Assembly: GCA_902596665.1 (NCBI GenBank)
Contig: CACJUN010000002.1
Span: 124,001 to 188,000 of the forward strand
Source: an uncultured SAR86 cluster bacterium
Lineage (GTDB): Bacteria; Pseudomonadota; Gammaproteobacteria; Magnimaribacterales; AG-339-G14
Reading direction: 5' to 3'
Length of the DNA stretch: 64,000 nt
Shown here: positions 8,581-19,004 of the stretch, one piece after another
Layout of the letters: each line of letters opens with the position of its first letter
Position numbering within the stretch: the first letter of the stretch is position 1
The notes under the pieces: generated by a model
The model's database searches: none
What the model was told of the DNA's origin: nothing
Seen by the model: the letters and a program-made list of their open reading frames with translations, nothing else
Program-made: the position numbers and the translations under genes

Positions 8581-10361
8581 GTAAATTCTTTTTTTCTCAG
8601 CCTAAGATGGCTTGGAGTAACCTCCACTAGCTCATCTTCTTCAATAAACTCCAATGCTTGCTCTAAGGAATGATTTATATGTGGGGTCAGAATTAGATTT
8701 TCATCTGTTCCCGCTGCTCTTATATTTGTCAATTGTTTTGCTTTTGTAGGATTCACTGGCAGATCATTATCTCTAGAATGCAAACCTACAATTTGTCCTT
8801 TGTATACGTCTGTACCATGACCAACAAATAATTTTCCTCTGTTTTGTAGATTAAATAATGAATAGGCTAGTGTTTTTCCAGCCGTCATGGAAACTAAGAC
8901 ACCATTTTGTCTATTCTTAAGTTCACTTGTTTTCGCTTTGTCGTATTTTTCAAATACGCTTGTAAAAATCCCAGTCCCGCTTGTTAAAGTTAAAAATTGA
9001 GACCTAAAACCAATAATACCTCTTGAGGGAGCCAAAAATTCTAGTTTTAATCTTCCCTTACCATCCGGAACCATATCTCTTAATTCAGCTTTTCTTAGAC
9101 CCATCTCTTCCATGATTGATCCTTGAAACTGCTCTTCAATATCGATCACCACTTGTTCATAAGGCTCATGAATTTCGTTATTGATTTCTTTTTGAATAAC
9201 TTCAGGCTTGGAAACACCAAGCTCAAATCCATCTCTTCTCATGCTTTCTATGAGAACTGATAAATGAAGTTCTCCTCTGCCGGATACAATAAATTTATCA
9301 GGCGTGTCTCCTTGTTTAACCCTTAATGCAACATTACTGAGTAATTCTTGTTCTAATCGTTCTTTTATGTTCCTTGACGTAACAAATTTTCCATCTTGAC
9401 CAGCAAATGGAGAATCATTTACTTGAAAAGTCATGCTTACGGTTGGCTCATCTACTTTTAGAGGAGGAAGTGAAGATACATTTTCAGGAGAGCATAAAGT
9501 ATCTGAGATGAAGAGTTTCTCAATTCCTGAAACGCAAACAATATCTCCTGCATCTGCCTCAGATACCTCAATTCTTTCTAGGCCTCTGTGACTCATCACT
9601 TGTAGAACTTTTCCTTTCCTTTCTTCTTTATCTGAATCAATAATAACTACTGGATCATTGGGTTTAATTTTTCCAGCTTTAATTCTTCCAATGCCTATTA
9701 TTCCAACATATTCATTACTATCTAATGCACTGATTTGCATCTGAAAAGGCTTACTTACATCAACTTTTGGAGAAGGGACTTTTTCAACTATTAAGTCCAA
9801 TAAAGGAGACATATCTTCTTTAATCTCATCAGGCTCTAATCCAGCAACTCCATTTAAAGCAGATGTATAAATAACGTCGAAATCCATTTGTTCATCATTA
9901 CCGCCTAGACGATCGAATAAATCAAAAACCTGATCTAATACCCAATCTGGCCTTGCACCATCTCTATCAATTTTATTAATCAGCAATATTGGATTAAGAC
10001 CTTGTTCAAAAGCCTTTTCAGTAACAAATCTTGTTTGAGGCATTGGTCCGTCAACTGCATCTACTAAAAGTAGAACTGAATCAACCATGGTTAGAATTCT
10101 TTCCACTTCTCCACCAAAATCAGCATGACCTGGGGTATCTACAATATTTATTTTGTAATCTTTCCAATTAATAGCAGTATTTTTGGCAAGTATAGTGATG
10201 CCTCTTTCCTTCTCTTGATCGAAAGAATCCATCAACCTTTCCGATCCTAAATCCTTTCTATCTAAAGTTCCAGATTGCTCTAGAAGCTTATCTACGAGTG
10301 TAGTTTTTCCATGATCAACATGAGCAATAATTGCAATATTTCTAATATTTTCCGAATTCAT
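8574..10361 (-). CDS. typA: Ribosome-associated GTPase TypA/BipA
   Basis: This translational GTPase binds the 70S ribosome and is needed for ribosome assembly and stress or cold growth in several bacteria. The G motifs are clear: AHVDHGKTTL (G1), RGITI (G2), DTPGHADFGG (G3), NKIDR (G4) and a TSALNG G5. Domains similar to EF-G III and V and the BipA-specific C-terminal domain follow. 595 residues (E. coli 607). A single gene, convergent with dut; rpmE2 lies 43 bases upstream in the same direction. Confidence 0.95.
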   Translation of the reverse strand: MNSENIRNIAIIAHVDHGKTTLVDKLLEQSGTLDRKDLGSERLMDSFDQEKERGITILAKNTAINWKDYKINIVDTPGHADFGGEVERILTMVDSVLLLVDAVDGPMPQTRFVTEKAFEQGLNPILLINKIDRDGARPDWVLDQVFDLFDRLGGNDEQMDFDVIYTSALNGVAGLEPDEIKEDMSPLLDLIVEKVPSPKVDVSKPFQMQISALDSNEYVGIIGIGRIKAGKIKPNDPVVIIDSDKEERKGKVLQVMSHRGLERIEVSEADAGDIVCVSGIEKLFISDTLCSPENVSSLPPLKVDEPTVSMTFQVNDSPFAGQDGKFVTSRNIKERLEQELLSNVALRVKQGDTPDKFIVSGRGELHLSVLIESMRRDGFELGVSKPEVIQKEINNEIHEPYEQVVIDIEEQFQGSIMEEMGLRKAELRDMVPDGKGRLKLEFLAPSRGIIGFRSQFLTLTSGTGIFTSVFEKYDKAKTSELKNRQNGVLVSMTAGKTLAYSLFNLQNRGKLFVGHGTDVYKGQIVGLHSRDNDLPVNPTKAKQLTNIRAAGTDENLILTPHINHSLEQALEFIEEDELVEVTPSHLRLRKKEFTF

Positions 10362-10404
10362 GTAACGAGATGAATTATCAAATTAATTGATTTATAAATT
10401 TTAA

Positions 10405-10740
10405 TTAAGACTTAGGTTCTTCTGCAGATTCATCTCCAGAAGGAGTCTCAGCTGCTGCTTCTTCAACTACAGTAGATTCCTCTGATTTAGCTTTGGTTGA
10501 AGGTTTTCTGAACCTTTTATTGAATTTATCAACTCTTCCACCTGTATCAACTAATTTATGCTTACCTGTATAAAATGGATGAGAAGCAGAAGATATATCA
10601 AGCGGACAATAGGGATAAGATTTTCCTTCCCATTCTTTTGTTTGATCCGTTTGAATAGTCGAAGGAATAAGAAAGTACTGATCTACACTTATATCATGAA
10701 AAAGTACTTCTCTGTATTCTGGATGAATGTCTCTTTTCAC
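10405..10740 (-). CDS. rpmE2: 50S ribosomal protein L31 type B with acidic tail
   Basis: The first 80 residues are those of the type B L31 (YkgM): [28 protein letters not shown], and a basic FNKRFRKP end. The four zinc cysteines of type A L31 are absent; the only cysteine is in YPYCPLD. The last 28 residues are an acidic, Ala/Glu/Ser-rich tail ([18 protein letters not shown]) that ordinary YkgM (87 residues) lacks. In E. coli the type B copy is induced under zinc limitation by Zur. No Zur-type operator was recognised here. It diverges from priA (60-base gap). Confidence 0.92.
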   Translation of the reverse strand: MKRDIHPEYREVLFHDISVDQYFLIPSTIQTDQTKEWEGKSYPYCPLDISSASHPFYTGKHKLVDTGGRVDKFNKRFRKPSTKAKSEESTVVEEAAAETPSGDESAEEPKS

Positions 10741-10800
10741 TTTGTTTGATTAATAAATTTAGTGACGGCATGATACCAGAGAAGTTTTTATTATCAACAA

Positions 10801-12963
10801 ATGAAAGATTCTGAATACAATGTTGTAGAAGTAGCTGTTCCAGTACCTGTAAGGAGCAGTTTTTCATATCTCAGTAAAAACCAAATTCTCCCTGGAACCA
10901 GAGTAAAAGTTTCTTTTGGTTCCAGATCTTTAATAGGAGTTGTGATTTCTTCATCTACAAAACCTAATTTTCAAAAGGATCTAAAGTCTATTGATTCTGT
11001 TTTAGATGATAAGGAATTACTAAACAAAAAAGATATTGAGTTAATTTCATGGCTATCAAATTACTATAAAACTCCAATAGGAGAGGTGGCTAAGCTTTTC
11101 TTCCCTCCTTCAATGAGAAAAGAGATTGAAATTCCGGATGAGCAAGAGATTTTTGAGCTTACTCAAAAAGGAGAATTTTACAGCGAAGATCTCTTAAAAA
11201 AATCTCCAAAGCAACTTGAAATGTTGTCTTATTTCAGAAAAGAAAAAACAGCCACACGTCATGGCTTGAAGAGTATTTCATATGATTCCAGAATTCTGAG
11301 AGAGCTTATAAAGAAAGAGCTTATTTCTAAAAAGAAAATCAAATATAAAGAAGAAATTCAATACGAAATCACAGAAAACTTTCTTGAACTAAACAATGAG
11401 CAAAAGGCAGCCTATGAGTCTTTCAAAGAATCTTTAGGATCTTTTAAGGTGCATCTTTTATTCGGCGTCACTGGAAGTGGTAAGACAGAAACGTACATGC
11501 ATATTGTTAGAGATGTATTAGAAAATCATAAACAAGTTGCGGTTTTGGTTCCCGAGATTGGCTTGACCGGATCTTTAGAAAAATCACTTAAAAGTAGATT
11601 TGGAAATAAGGTAGTCACAATGCATTCTTCCTTGTCTAACAAAGATAGACAAAGATCTTGGAAGTCAATTCAGTCATCAAGTGCAAAAATTATCCTAGGT
11701 ACAAGATCTTCTGTTTTTACCTCAACTCCTGATTTAGGACTCATTATTGTTGATGAAGAGCATGACTCTTCATATAAACAAAATGAGATGCCTTGTTATT
11801 CAGCCAGAGATACAGCCATTTATAAGGCAAAGTTGCATGATTGTCCTGTTGTTTTGGCATCTGCAACTCCAAGCCTGGAGTCGTTCAATAATGCAAAACT
11901 AAAAAAATATGCTTTGAATAAACTTGAGGAAAGAGTAAGTGAAGCTAGCAAGCCAAAACTCGAGTTAATTGATCTTCGAGGTAAAGAAATTATTTCAGGG
12001 CTTGCCACAAATACGATAGCTGAAATTAAGAAAGAACTCACCAATGGAAATCAAGTGATGATCTTTCAAAACAGAAGAGGTTATTCACCTGTGGTTGTTT
12101 GCGAGTCATGTGGGTGGTCGCCTAATTGTCCAAATTGTGACGTTAGAATGGTCTATCACAAACAAACAAATAAATACTCTTGTCATCATTGTGGATACGC
12201 TGAAAATTACTTCCAAGAATGCAAAGTTTGTCCAAACAATGAGCTATCTTTCTATGGGGCAGGAACCGAAAAATTGGAGGAGTCTTTAAGAACTATTTTT
12301 CCTGATTTCCCCATCTTAAGAATAGATAGCGATATTTCATATAAAAAAGATCTGAATACTTTGCTAGCTCAACCATTAAAAGGGGAACCTATGATTCTAG
12401 TTGGCACGCAGATTCTTGCCAAAGGTCATCACCTCCCAGATATCACCTTGGTAGTTATTTTAGACGGAGATTTCAGTCTCTACAGTCTTGACTTCAGAGC
12501 AACGGAAAGAATGAATCAACTAATCACGCAAGTATCGGGCAGGTCAGGAAGAGGTAACAAGTCGGGAAAGGTATTGATTCAAACTTTTGTGCCTGAGCAT
12601 CCAAGTCTTGAAAAGGTCGTCGATTCTAGTTACGAGACTCTTGCAGAAAATCTTCTTCAAGACAGAAATCGAAATAAGCTTCCTCCTTTTTATCATTCGA
12701 TAAATTTAATAACAGAATCAACTTCTTATATCTCTTGCAAAGAGGAATTAAATAAAATTAGAAGCATGTTTGTAAATCCTCACATTGATGTGATTGGACC
12801 TCAGCCATGCATCATTGAAAAAAGAAAAAACATCTTTAGGTGGCAAATTTCAGCAAAAAGTAAAAACAGAACTTTGCTACATAACTCTCTCAATAGAGTA
12901 TTAGAAAATCATAAGATTATTGGCAACAAAGTTAGGTTATCTATTGACGTGGATCCTTTATGA
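10801..12963 (+). CDS. priA: Primosomal protein N' (replication restart helicase PriA)
   Basis: PriA recognises stalled forks and reloads the replisome. 720 residues (E. coli 732). The N-terminal DNA-binding part is followed by the Walker A motif GVTGSGKTET (222-231), a DEEH box in IIVDEEHDSSY, and the zinc-binding insert with eight cysteines between about residues 438 and 480 (CESCGWSPNC ... CHHCGY ... CKVC). Helicase motifs GTQILAKGHH and QVSGRSGRG are intact. The last 23 bases overlap the convergent tsaE. Confidence 0.95.
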   Translation: MKDSEYNVVEVAVPVPVRSSFSYLSKNQILPGTRVKVSFGSRSLIGVVISSSTKPNFQKDLKSIDSVLDDKELLNKKDIELISWLSNYYKTPIGEVAKLFFPPSMRKEIEIPDEQEIFELTQKGEFYSEDLLKKSPKQLEMLSYFRKEKTATRHGLKSISYDSRILRELIKKELISKKKIKYKEEIQYEITENFLELNNEQKAAYESFKESLGSFKVHLLFGVTGSGKTETYMHIVRDVLENHKQVAVLVPEIGLTGSLEKSLKSRFGNKVVTMHSSLSNKDRQRSWKSIQSSSAKIILGTRSSVFTSTPDLGLIIVDEEHDSSYKQNEMPCYSARDTAIYKAKLHDCPVVLASATPSLESFNNAKLKKYALNKLEERVSEASKPKLELIDLRGKEIISGLATNTIAEIKKELTNGNQVMIFQNRRGYSPVVVCESCGWSPNCPNCDVRMVYHKQTNKYSCHHCGYAENYFQECKVCPNNELSFYGAGTEKLEESLRTIFPDFPILRIDSDISYKKDLNTLLAQPLKGEPMILVGTQILAKGHHLPDITLVVILDGDFSLYSLDFRATERMNQLITQVSGRSGRGNKSGKVLIQTFVPEHPSLEKVVDSSYETLAENLLQDRNRNKLPPFYHSINLITESTSYISCKEELNKIRSMFVNPHIDVIGPQPCIIEKRKNIFRWQISAKSKNRTLLHNSLNRVLENHKIIGNKVRLSIDVDPL

Positions 12964-13378
12964 TATTGATCAGCCTCTTTTCATCATTGTCGCAATGATT
13001 TAACTCAATAATATAATCAGGATTATTAAAATATCTCTTTGATTTTTCTGGCCATTCAACCAAGGTGATGGCATTTTCCTCGGTTAAATAATCTTCCACC
13101 CCAATAGCTTGAAGCTCTTTATCGTCTTCAATTCGATATAAATCAAAATGAAAAACTTTTAAATTATCAGATTCGTATGACTCTACTATTGTAAAGGTTG
13201 GACTTTTCACAAATTCATCAAAGCCAAGCTCTTGAATTAACCCTCTTACAAAAGTTGTTTTCCCTGCTCCCAAATTTCCTATCAAGTTTATAAGAAGGGA
13301 ATTTTTAAATCCTACAATTAAAGAGGCAAAATTTTTTGCTTTATCTTCAGTTTCCTTTTCGCCGATTAATTCTTCCAA
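12941..13378 (-). CDS. tsaE: tRNA threonylcarbamoyladenosine synthesis ATPase TsaE
   Basis: TsaE is the ATPase of the TsaBDE complex that makes t6A37 on ANN-reading tRNAs. Walker A is GNLGAGKTT (34-42), with SPTFTIVESY and the DLYRI and VEWPE motifs of the family. 145 residues (E. coli 153). nnrD lies 24 bases upstream, the same partnership as yjeF-yjeE (nnr-tsaE) in E. coli. Its 3' end runs into priA on the opposite strand. The usual downstream genes amiB and mutL are not here. Confidence 0.93.
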   Translation of the reverse strand: MEELIGEKETEDKAKNFASLIVGFKNSLLINLIGNLGAGKTTFVRGLIQELGFDEFVKSPTFTIVESYESDNLKVFHFDLYRIEDDKELQAIGVEDYLTEENAITLVEWPEKSKRYFNNPDYIIELNHCDNDEKRLINIIKDPRQ

Positions 13379-13402
13379 CGTCTATATTAATATTTTTCTC
13401 AC

Positions 13403-14230
13403 TTACAACTCTAAATCGACAAGATGATCTAGAAGAATACTTGGTCTAAGAGATCTTTGACCATAATTCTCTTGCAGGCTATCGCAAGCAACCGCGTGGT
13501 GAAAAACGCCCAAAATAGATGCTTCCTTAGACGACAGTCCTTGTGCTAAATAACCTGAAATCATGCCGCTTAAGACATCTCCCATACCACCAACAGCCAT
13601 TCCAGGATTGCCAGCCGGGCAAACTGAAAAAGAGCCTCCATCATAAACAATTGTTTCTTTGCCTTTCAGTACAACAGTGCCTGGATATAGATCAAATAAT
13701 TTTTTTGCCATAATCTGTCTATTTATTTGACTGCTAATTTTATTAGCTTTTAATAGCCTGGCTGCCTCTCCTTCATGAGGAGTGATGATTAAGTTTTTTT
13801 TGGGAATCTTGAAGTCTAAGATCTTAGGTAATAGGTTCAATCCATCTGCATCAATCAAAATGGGCAAATTCCTTTTTTTGGCAGCATGCAAAGATTTATA
13901 AAGAACTTGCTCGGACCAAGCATTGGTTCCAAGTCCTGGTCCTATGCAAAGCACGTTAGGTTTTAATAAATGATCATCCAAATCTTGGCCTGAGTTTACT
14001 GGTTTTGCCATTACCTCTGGACAATAGCTTAAGGCTGCAGTCACATTCTCTGATCTAGTGGCCAGACTAACTAATCCAGCGCCACAAGATATAGCTGCCG
14101 TGGATGCAAGAATTCCTGCTCCACCAAATCCTTTGTTTCCGGCGACAACTAAGACATGTCCGAAAGAATGTTTATTAGCATTCGGAATTCTTTTCAGCTT
14201 TTTAAGTATTGACCTTACTTTATTTTCCAT
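13403..14230 (-). CDS. nnrD: ADP-dependent NAD(P)H-hydrate dehydratase, epimerase domain absent
   Basis: It repairs damaged (S)-NAD(P)HX using ADP. The 275 residues form only the ribokinase-like (YjeF C-terminal) domain: GHVLVVAGNKGFGGAG near the start, ILIDADGLNLL, ITPHEGEAARLL, and GNPGMAVGGMGDVLSG with the catalytic aspartate. E. coli Nnr (about 515 residues) also has an N-terminal epimerase; that half is missing here, and there is no room for it upstream before the divergent NUDIX gene. It is probably the first gene of an nnrD-tsaE operon. Confidence 0.92.
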   Translation of the reverse strand: MENKVRSILKKLKRIPNANKHSFGHVLVVAGNKGFGGAGILASTAAISCGAGLVSLATRSENVTAALSYCPEVMAKPVNSGQDLDDHLLKPNVLCIGPGLGTNAWSEQVLYKSLHAAKKRNLPILIDADGLNLLPKILDFKIPKKNLIITPHEGEAARLLKANKISSQINRQIMAKKLFDLYPGTVVLKGKETIVYDGGSFSVCPAGNPGMAVGGMGDVLSGMISGYLAQGLSSKEASILGVFHHAVACDSLQENYGQRSLRPSILLDHLVDLEL

Positions 14231-14294
14231 TTTTTCAATTAGATGTTTGTAAATATAGTGTTATTCTATTTCTTTTCAAAAATAATTTTAGTCA

Positions 14295-15155
14295 ATGTCC
14301 GATAAAGATTCGAATAAAGAGCATCAATATAAAATAAATCACAGCATTGCTGATCCAAATCAAGAGGCTGCAACCCCAGTGCCTGCCGCTACAGTTTTAT
14401 TGGTTAGAGAAGGGAAAACTACTCCAGAGGTTTTTATGATCCAAAGAGCAGCCAAAACAAATTTTGGCGGCGCTTGGGTTTTTCCAGGCGGTAAGTTAGA
14501 TCAAGAAGACTACCAAGAGTCCCTGTACGATAAATGTGGAGGACTAAACGACCAAAAAGCTTCTGAAATCTTGGGCATCGAATCCTCAGGTTTGGGTTAT
14601 TGGGTAGCTTGCATCAGAGAATGCTTTGAAGAATGCGGAGTTCTTTTAGCCTATGCCGAAGACAAGAAACTATTCAATCCAGATGTCGAGCAACAAAAAA
14701 TTCTTGATTCTTATCGTGATAAGTTAAATAACGGAGAGCATGTTTTAAATGAACTTTGCGAAGAATTTAATCTGACTCTTGCCACGGATCATCTAGGATT
14801 TTTGTCTCATTGGATTACCCCAAAAATGGAAAAACGAAGGTACGATACTAGATTTTTTGTCGCGCTTTCACCGGAACATCAAAAAGCAGAGCACGATGGT
14901 GGCGAGGGAGTTAAGAGCACTTGGATTACTCCAGAGGAAGCACTGACGAAAGGTGTTGAAGGAACTTTTCCGATTATCATGCCAACCATAAAAAATCTTG
15001 AAGCTATTTCAGGATTTTCAACAACTGAGGATCTTCTAGACGATAAATCTAAAAATAATTACCAAAAGTCTCCCTCCATACTTCCAAAATTTTTCATGGA
15101 AGATGGAAAGCTAGTAGGACTTTTGCCAGGGGATGAAGGTTATGAAGATCACTGA
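14295..15155 (+). CDS. NUDIX hydrolase (NUDT19-like)
   Basis: A pyrophosphatase of the NUDIX superfamily. The box is split: GGKLDQEDYQ (after FPGG) at about 65-75, then a ~37-residue insert, then ACIRECFEECGVLL with the metal-binding REXXEEXG core. This insert inside the box is typical of the NUDT7/NUDT19 type, which act on CoA or acyl-CoA derivatives, but the substrate is not certain. It overlaps the start of the following metallo-hydrolase gene, and the two probably work together (inference). Confidence 0.83.
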   Translation: MSDKDSNKEHQYKINHSIADPNQEAATPVPAATVLLVREGKTTPEVFMIQRAAKTNFGGAWVFPGGKLDQEDYQESLYDKCGGLNDQKASEILGIESSGLGYWVACIRECFEECGVLLAYAEDKKLFNPDVEQQKILDSYRDKLNNGEHVLNELCEEFNLTLATDHLGFLSHWITPKMEKRRYDTRFFVALSPEHQKAEHDGGEGVKSTWITPEEALTKGVEGTFPIIMPTIKNLEAISGFSTTEDLLDDKSKNNYQKSPSILPKFFMEDGKLVGLLPGDEGYEDH

Positions 15156-15954
15156 GCTATCACCTTTAGTAAAAAGATTAACTGCAGGCAACGCAAGTGT
15201 CTTTACAGGACCCGGAACAAATACTTATATAGTCGGTAAAGAAAATTTCACAGTCATCGATCCCGGACCAGCCATTGAAGAACATATCAAAGATATTGTA
15301 AAAGTTTGTGGAGAGGATATTTCACAGATTCTTGTGACACACACGCATCCAGATCACTCACCTGGGGCAAAATTACTTCACCAAAGGACTGCGGCTCCAG
15401 TGATGGGTATGTATGCCAAGCATCCAAAGCATCAAGATAGAACTTTTAAACCAAACAAAGAACTTTCAGAAGGAGATGAGATAAAAGAAGTCGATCATAC
15501 TTTGCTTGCTATTCATACTCCCGGCCATGCATCCAATCATATTTGTTTTTTCTTAGAAGAAGAGAAAATGTTATTTACTGGAGATCACATCATGGAGGGA
15601 TCTACGGTAGTAATTTCTCCTCCCGATGGAAACATGAGGGAATACATTGATTCTCTAGAAAAGCTGAAAGCACTTGGTATCGAAACCATTGCACCTGGAC
15701 ATGGTGAAACCATGCGAGATGCTAATGCTGTTGTTGACTGGATAGTAAGCCATAGAATGTTTAGAGAGAAAAAAGTAGTTGATGCAATAACTGAGTTAAA
15801 TCGATGCACGATAGATGAACTTTTACCAAAAGTTTATGATGATGTTGGAAGTCACTTGCATGGCATCGCAAAATCTTCTCTAGAGGCTCACTTAATAAAG
15901 TTGATAGAAGAAGAAAAAGTAACTAAAGATAAGGATATTTATATCTGGGGCTAA
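15142..15954 (+). CDS. Metallo-beta-lactamase-fold hydrolase (LACTB2-like)
   Basis: The metal site is complete: THTHPDHSPGA (HxHxDH), a histidine in HTPGHASNH, the aspartate in LFTGDH and the last histidine in APGHGE. A C-terminal winged-helix-like segment (about 215-270) is as in LACTB2-type proteins, which include an RNA endonuclease in mitochondria and many uncharacterised bacterial hydrolases. The frame opens at an ATG at 15133, but a GGGG ribosome-binding site lies 9 bases before the ATG at 15142, which I prefer. It overlaps the NUDIX gene and converges on msrA. Confidence 0.83.
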   Translation: MKITELSPLVKRLTAGNASVFTGPGTNTYIVGKENFTVIDPGPAIEEHIKDIVKVCGEDISQILVTHTHPDHSPGAKLLHQRTAAPVMGMYAKHPKHQDRTFKPNKELSEGDEIKEVDHTLLAIHTPGHASNHICFFLEEEKMLFTGDHIMEGSTVVISPPDGNMREYIDSLEKLKALGIETIAPGHGETMRDANAVVDWIVSHRMFREKKVVDAITELNRCTIDELLPKVYDDVGSHLHGIAKSSLEAHLIKLIEEEKVTKDKDIYIWG

Positions 15955-15956
15955 CT

Positions 15957-16598
15957 TTAATCCGGAAGTCTTACTCCGCAGCCCCCAATACCACAATAAC
16001 CGTTTGGGTTTTTCGCAAGATATTGTTGATGATAATCCTCAGCATAAAAGTACTCTTTTAATGGAAGAATTTCAGTCGTGATTTCAGGGTATCCTTCTTT
16101 TTTTAGTGCTTCGCTGTAATTCACTTCACTTTTTTTGATTTGATCCAATAAAGTTTCATCAGAGTAATAAATTGCAGATCGATATTGCGTTCCCATATCA
16201 TTGCCTTGTCTCATCCCTTGAGTAGGGTCATGACCCTCCCAAAAAATCTTAAGTATTTCTTGCAAGGAGATAATTTTGGGATCAAACACCACATGCACAA
16301 CCTCGGTATGCCCGGTTAGGCCACTACAAACTTCCTCATAAAGTGGGTTAGGCGTAAAGCCTCCTGCATAACCAACCGAAGTAACATAAACTCCTTCTAT
16401 ATTCCAAAAAAGTCTCTCAGCTCCCCAGAAGCAGCCCATCCCAAGAAATATTTCAAACATACCTTCAGGAAAGGGCCCTATCATTGAAGAGTTATTTACA
16501 AAGTGACTTTCGTTAAACTGCATTTCATCAATTCTCCCTGGGAGAGAATCCTGCTCATTCACCATTAGGATTTTTTTGGATCTATCTATAAAAAACAT
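15957..16598 (-). CDS. msrA: Peptide methionine-S-sulfoxide reductase MsrA
   Basis: Reduces S-methionine sulfoxide in proteins. The catalytic motif GCFWGAERLF is intact with the conserved EVCSGLTGHTE and QYRSAIYYSDE blocks. C-terminal cysteines in GYCGIGGCG are placed to act as recycling cysteines. 213 residues, the same length as the E. coli enzyme (212). It is followed, 2 bases upstream in its own direction, by the end of acs, so both may be one transcript. Confidence 0.94.
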   Translation of the reverse strand: MFFIDRSKKILMVNEQDSLPGRIDEMQFNESHFVNNSSMIGPFPEGMFEIFLGMGCFWGAERLFWNIEGVYVTSVGYAGGFTPNPLYEEVCSGLTGHTEVVHVVFDPKIISLQEILKIFWEGHDPTQGMRQGNDMGTQYRSAIYYSDETLLDQIKKSEVNYSEALKKEGYPEITTEILPLKEYFYAEDYHQQYLAKNPNGYCGIGGCGVRLPD

Positions 16599-16600
16599 AT

Positions 16601-18541
16601 TTATTTATTTAATCGATTGTTGATCAAATGGTCAACTACACTTGGATCAGCAAGGGTTGTCGTATCACCAAGATCATGGATCTCATTTGCAGCAATTTTT
16701 CTCAAAATTCTTCGCATGATTTTTCCTGACCTCGTCTTAGGCAAGTCAGGAGAAAATTGAATAATGTCTGGTTTAGCGATGGCACCAATCTCTTTAGCTA
16801 CCAAATCCACTAATTCTTTCTTTAGAGAGTCTTCACCCGATGAACCTATCATCAGGGTAACGTAACAGTAAATTCCTTGCCCTTTTATTTCATGTTCATA
16901 ACCAACAACAGCAGCTTCTGCGACCTGCTCATGCAAGACTAATGCACTTTCTATTTCAGCGGTGCCAAGCCTATGTCCTGAGACATTTAAAACATCATCA
17001 ACCCTTCCTGTTATCCAAAAATATCCATCTTCATCTCTTTTAGCCCCATCCCCAGTAAAATAATATCCAGGGTAAGTTTTAAAATATATATCAATGCATC
17101 TTTGATGATCTCCATATACTGATCTGATTTGAGAGGGCCATGGATCTTTGATGGCTAAATTACCTGAACCTGCTCCAGATATTTCTTTGCCATTTTCATC
17201 CAGAAGCACAGGATTTACTCCAAGAAAAGGCTTAGAAGCACTGCCAGGTTTCTGAGATGTTAAAGCTGCTAGGCCAGTTATCATCATTGCTCCAGTTTCT
17301 GTTTGCCACCAGGTGTCGACAATTGGACATTGACTATTACCCACCACATTAAAATACCATTCCCAAGCTTCTGGATTTATTGGTTCTCCAACGGTTCCTA
17401 GTACTTCTAAAGATCCCCTATCAGTTTTTTTTACAGGCTCATCACCTTGAGCCATTAATGCTCTTATCGCTGTTGGAGCTGTATAAAAAATATTTACCTT
17501 ATATTTATCCACAATATCCCAAAATCTTGAATAATCTGGATAAGTTGGGACTCCCTCGAAAATAACTGAGGTAGCACAGTTCATCAAAGGACCATAAACA
17601 ATATAAGTATGACCGGTTATCCAACCTACGTCCGCTGTGCACCAATAAACCTTGTCTTTTTTATAATTGAATACAAGTTCGTGAGTTATTCCAGAAGAGA
17701 GAAGGTATCCAGCAGTTGTATGCAAGACTCCTTTTGGTTTTCCGGTTGAACCAGACGTGTAAAGAATAAAAAGTGGATCTTCAGAATCCATTGGCTCACA
17801 TTCACAGTGAGGTTCAAAATTTGAAATTACGTCAGAGTAGGCAACATCAATCTCAGGATTTATATTAATTGCTGTATCTGTATTTTTAACAACTATAACA
17901 GTGTGAACATTTGGACATTGTTCTACTGCGGAGTCCACATTGTTTTTTAGAGGAACTTTTTTACCTCCTCTTAAGCCTTCATTTGCTGTAATTATCGTTT
18001 GGCAATCAGAATCAAGAATTCTGTCTTTCAATGATTCGACAGAAAATCCTCCAAAAACTACTGAATGTATCGCACCAATTCTTGCGCATGCCAGCATTGA
18101 ATAAATAGCCTCCAAAATCATGGGCATGTAAATACACACCCTATCTCCTTTTTTTATTCCTCTTGATTTAAGTAAATTAGATAACCGACATACCTCTTCA
18201 TATAATTCTTTGTAAGTAATTTTTTTAGATGTGCTGCCATCATCACTTTCCCAAATAAAAGCGATGTCATTGCCATTATTTTTAAGATGTTTGTCAACGC
18301 AATTAAAGCAAGCATTTAACTTTCCATTAGAAAACCACTCAAATTCAGCTTTTTCCATATTTGTGGAAAGCACATCATCAAAAGGCTTTATCCAACTTAA
18401 CCTAGATAGAGCTTGCTCACCCCAAAATTCTTTTGGGTTATCTATGGAGAATCTATAAAGTTCACTGTATTTCTCCTCAGAAATAAGCGGAACAAGATTA
18501 GATTTTTTTGGTACTGGAAAGATCTTATCTGACATTTTCAA
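16601..18541 (-). CDS. acs: Acetyl-CoA synthetase
   Basis: Activates acetate with ATP and CoA through acetyl-AMP. 646 residues (E. coli 652). The AMP-binding signature [11 protein letters not shown], the WWQTETG motif and the C-terminal [10 protein letters not shown] with the regulatory acetylation lysine are all present, so control by lysine acetylation is possible. The start overlaps the folK stop by 4 bases (ATGA on the minus strand). A second ATG lies two codons downstream. Confidence 0.96.
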   Translation of the reverse strand: MKMSDKIFPVPKKSNLVPLISEEKYSELYRFSIDNPKEFWGEQALSRLSWIKPFDDVLSTNMEKAEFEWFSNGKLNACFNCVDKHLKNNGNDIAFIWESDDGSTSKKITYKELYEEVCRLSNLLKSRGIKKGDRVCIYMPMILEAIYSMLACARIGAIHSVVFGGFSVESLKDRILDSDCQTIITANEGLRGGKKVPLKNNVDSAVEQCPNVHTVIVVKNTDTAININPEIDVAYSDVISNFEPHCECEPMDSEDPLFILYTSGSTGKPKGVLHTTAGYLLSSGITHELVFNYKKDKVYWCTADVGWITGHTYIVYGPLMNCATSVIFEGVPTYPDYSRFWDIVDKYKVNIFYTAPTAIRALMAQGDEPVKKTDRGSLEVLGTVGEPINPEAWEWYFNVVGNSQCPIVDTWWQTETGAMMITGLAALTSQKPGSASKPFLGVNPVLLDENGKEISGAGSGNLAIKDPWPSQIRSVYGDHQRCIDIYFKTYPGYYFTGDGAKRDEDGYFWITGRVDDVLNVSGHRLGTAEIESALVLHEQVAEAAVVGYEHEIKGQGIYCYVTLMIGSSGEDSLKKELVDLVAKEIGAIAKPDIIQFSPDLPKTRSGKIMRRILRKIAANEIHDLGDTTTLADPSVVDHLINNRLNK

Positions 18542-19002
18542 ACTAGCTTTTTTACTTTTTTCAATGATAAACCATTCCTCTCAATGAAAGGGCAACTTAT
18601 TTCTTCCAAGCATGCAATAAAAAAATCCCTATTTTTCCAATCATAATGAGGAATTGTGAGATTGGGAGTTGAGATTTCTTCATCGCCATAAAAAACAATA
18701 TCTATATCGATTATTCTTGGCCCCCATCTTTCTTCTCTAACTCGACCTAAATTATCTTCTACAGATAAGACCTGATCGAGTAACTCAAAAGGATTTAACT
18801 TTGTTTCAATATGGATGGCCTGATTTAAATAGTCCCTTTGTTTAATTGGACCGTAACTTTTAGATTGATAGATTGACGAAGTAGTAATTATTTTTGTGTT
18901 TTTAATCCTCTCGATAAGAAGAATAGCTTTTTTTAGGTAATTTTGTGAATTGCCAGAATTACTGCCTGTAACTAGGTAGACCTGATCAGATCCATTAGGC
19001 AT
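18538..19002 (-). CDS. folK: 2-amino-4-hydroxy-6-hydroxymethyldihydropteridine pyrophosphokinase
   Basis: HPPK transfers pyrophosphate from ATP to 6-hydroxymethyl-7,8-dihydropterin in folate synthesis. The signature [12 protein letters not shown] (92-103) includes the metal-binding Asp99 and Asp101. 154 residues. It starts 2 bases after dksA; the dksA...folK association is common in gammaproteobacteria, although gluQ and pcnB, which separate them in E. coli, are missing here. Confidence 0.94.
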   Translation of the reverse strand: MPNGSDQVYLVTGSNSGNSQNYLKKAILLIERIKNTKIITTSSIYQSKSYGPIKQRDYLNQAIHIETKLNPFELLDQVLSVEDNLGRVREERWGPRIIDIDIVFYGDEEISTPNLTIPHYDWKNRDFFIACLEEISCPFIERNGLSLKKVKKLV

Positions 19003-19004
19003 TT

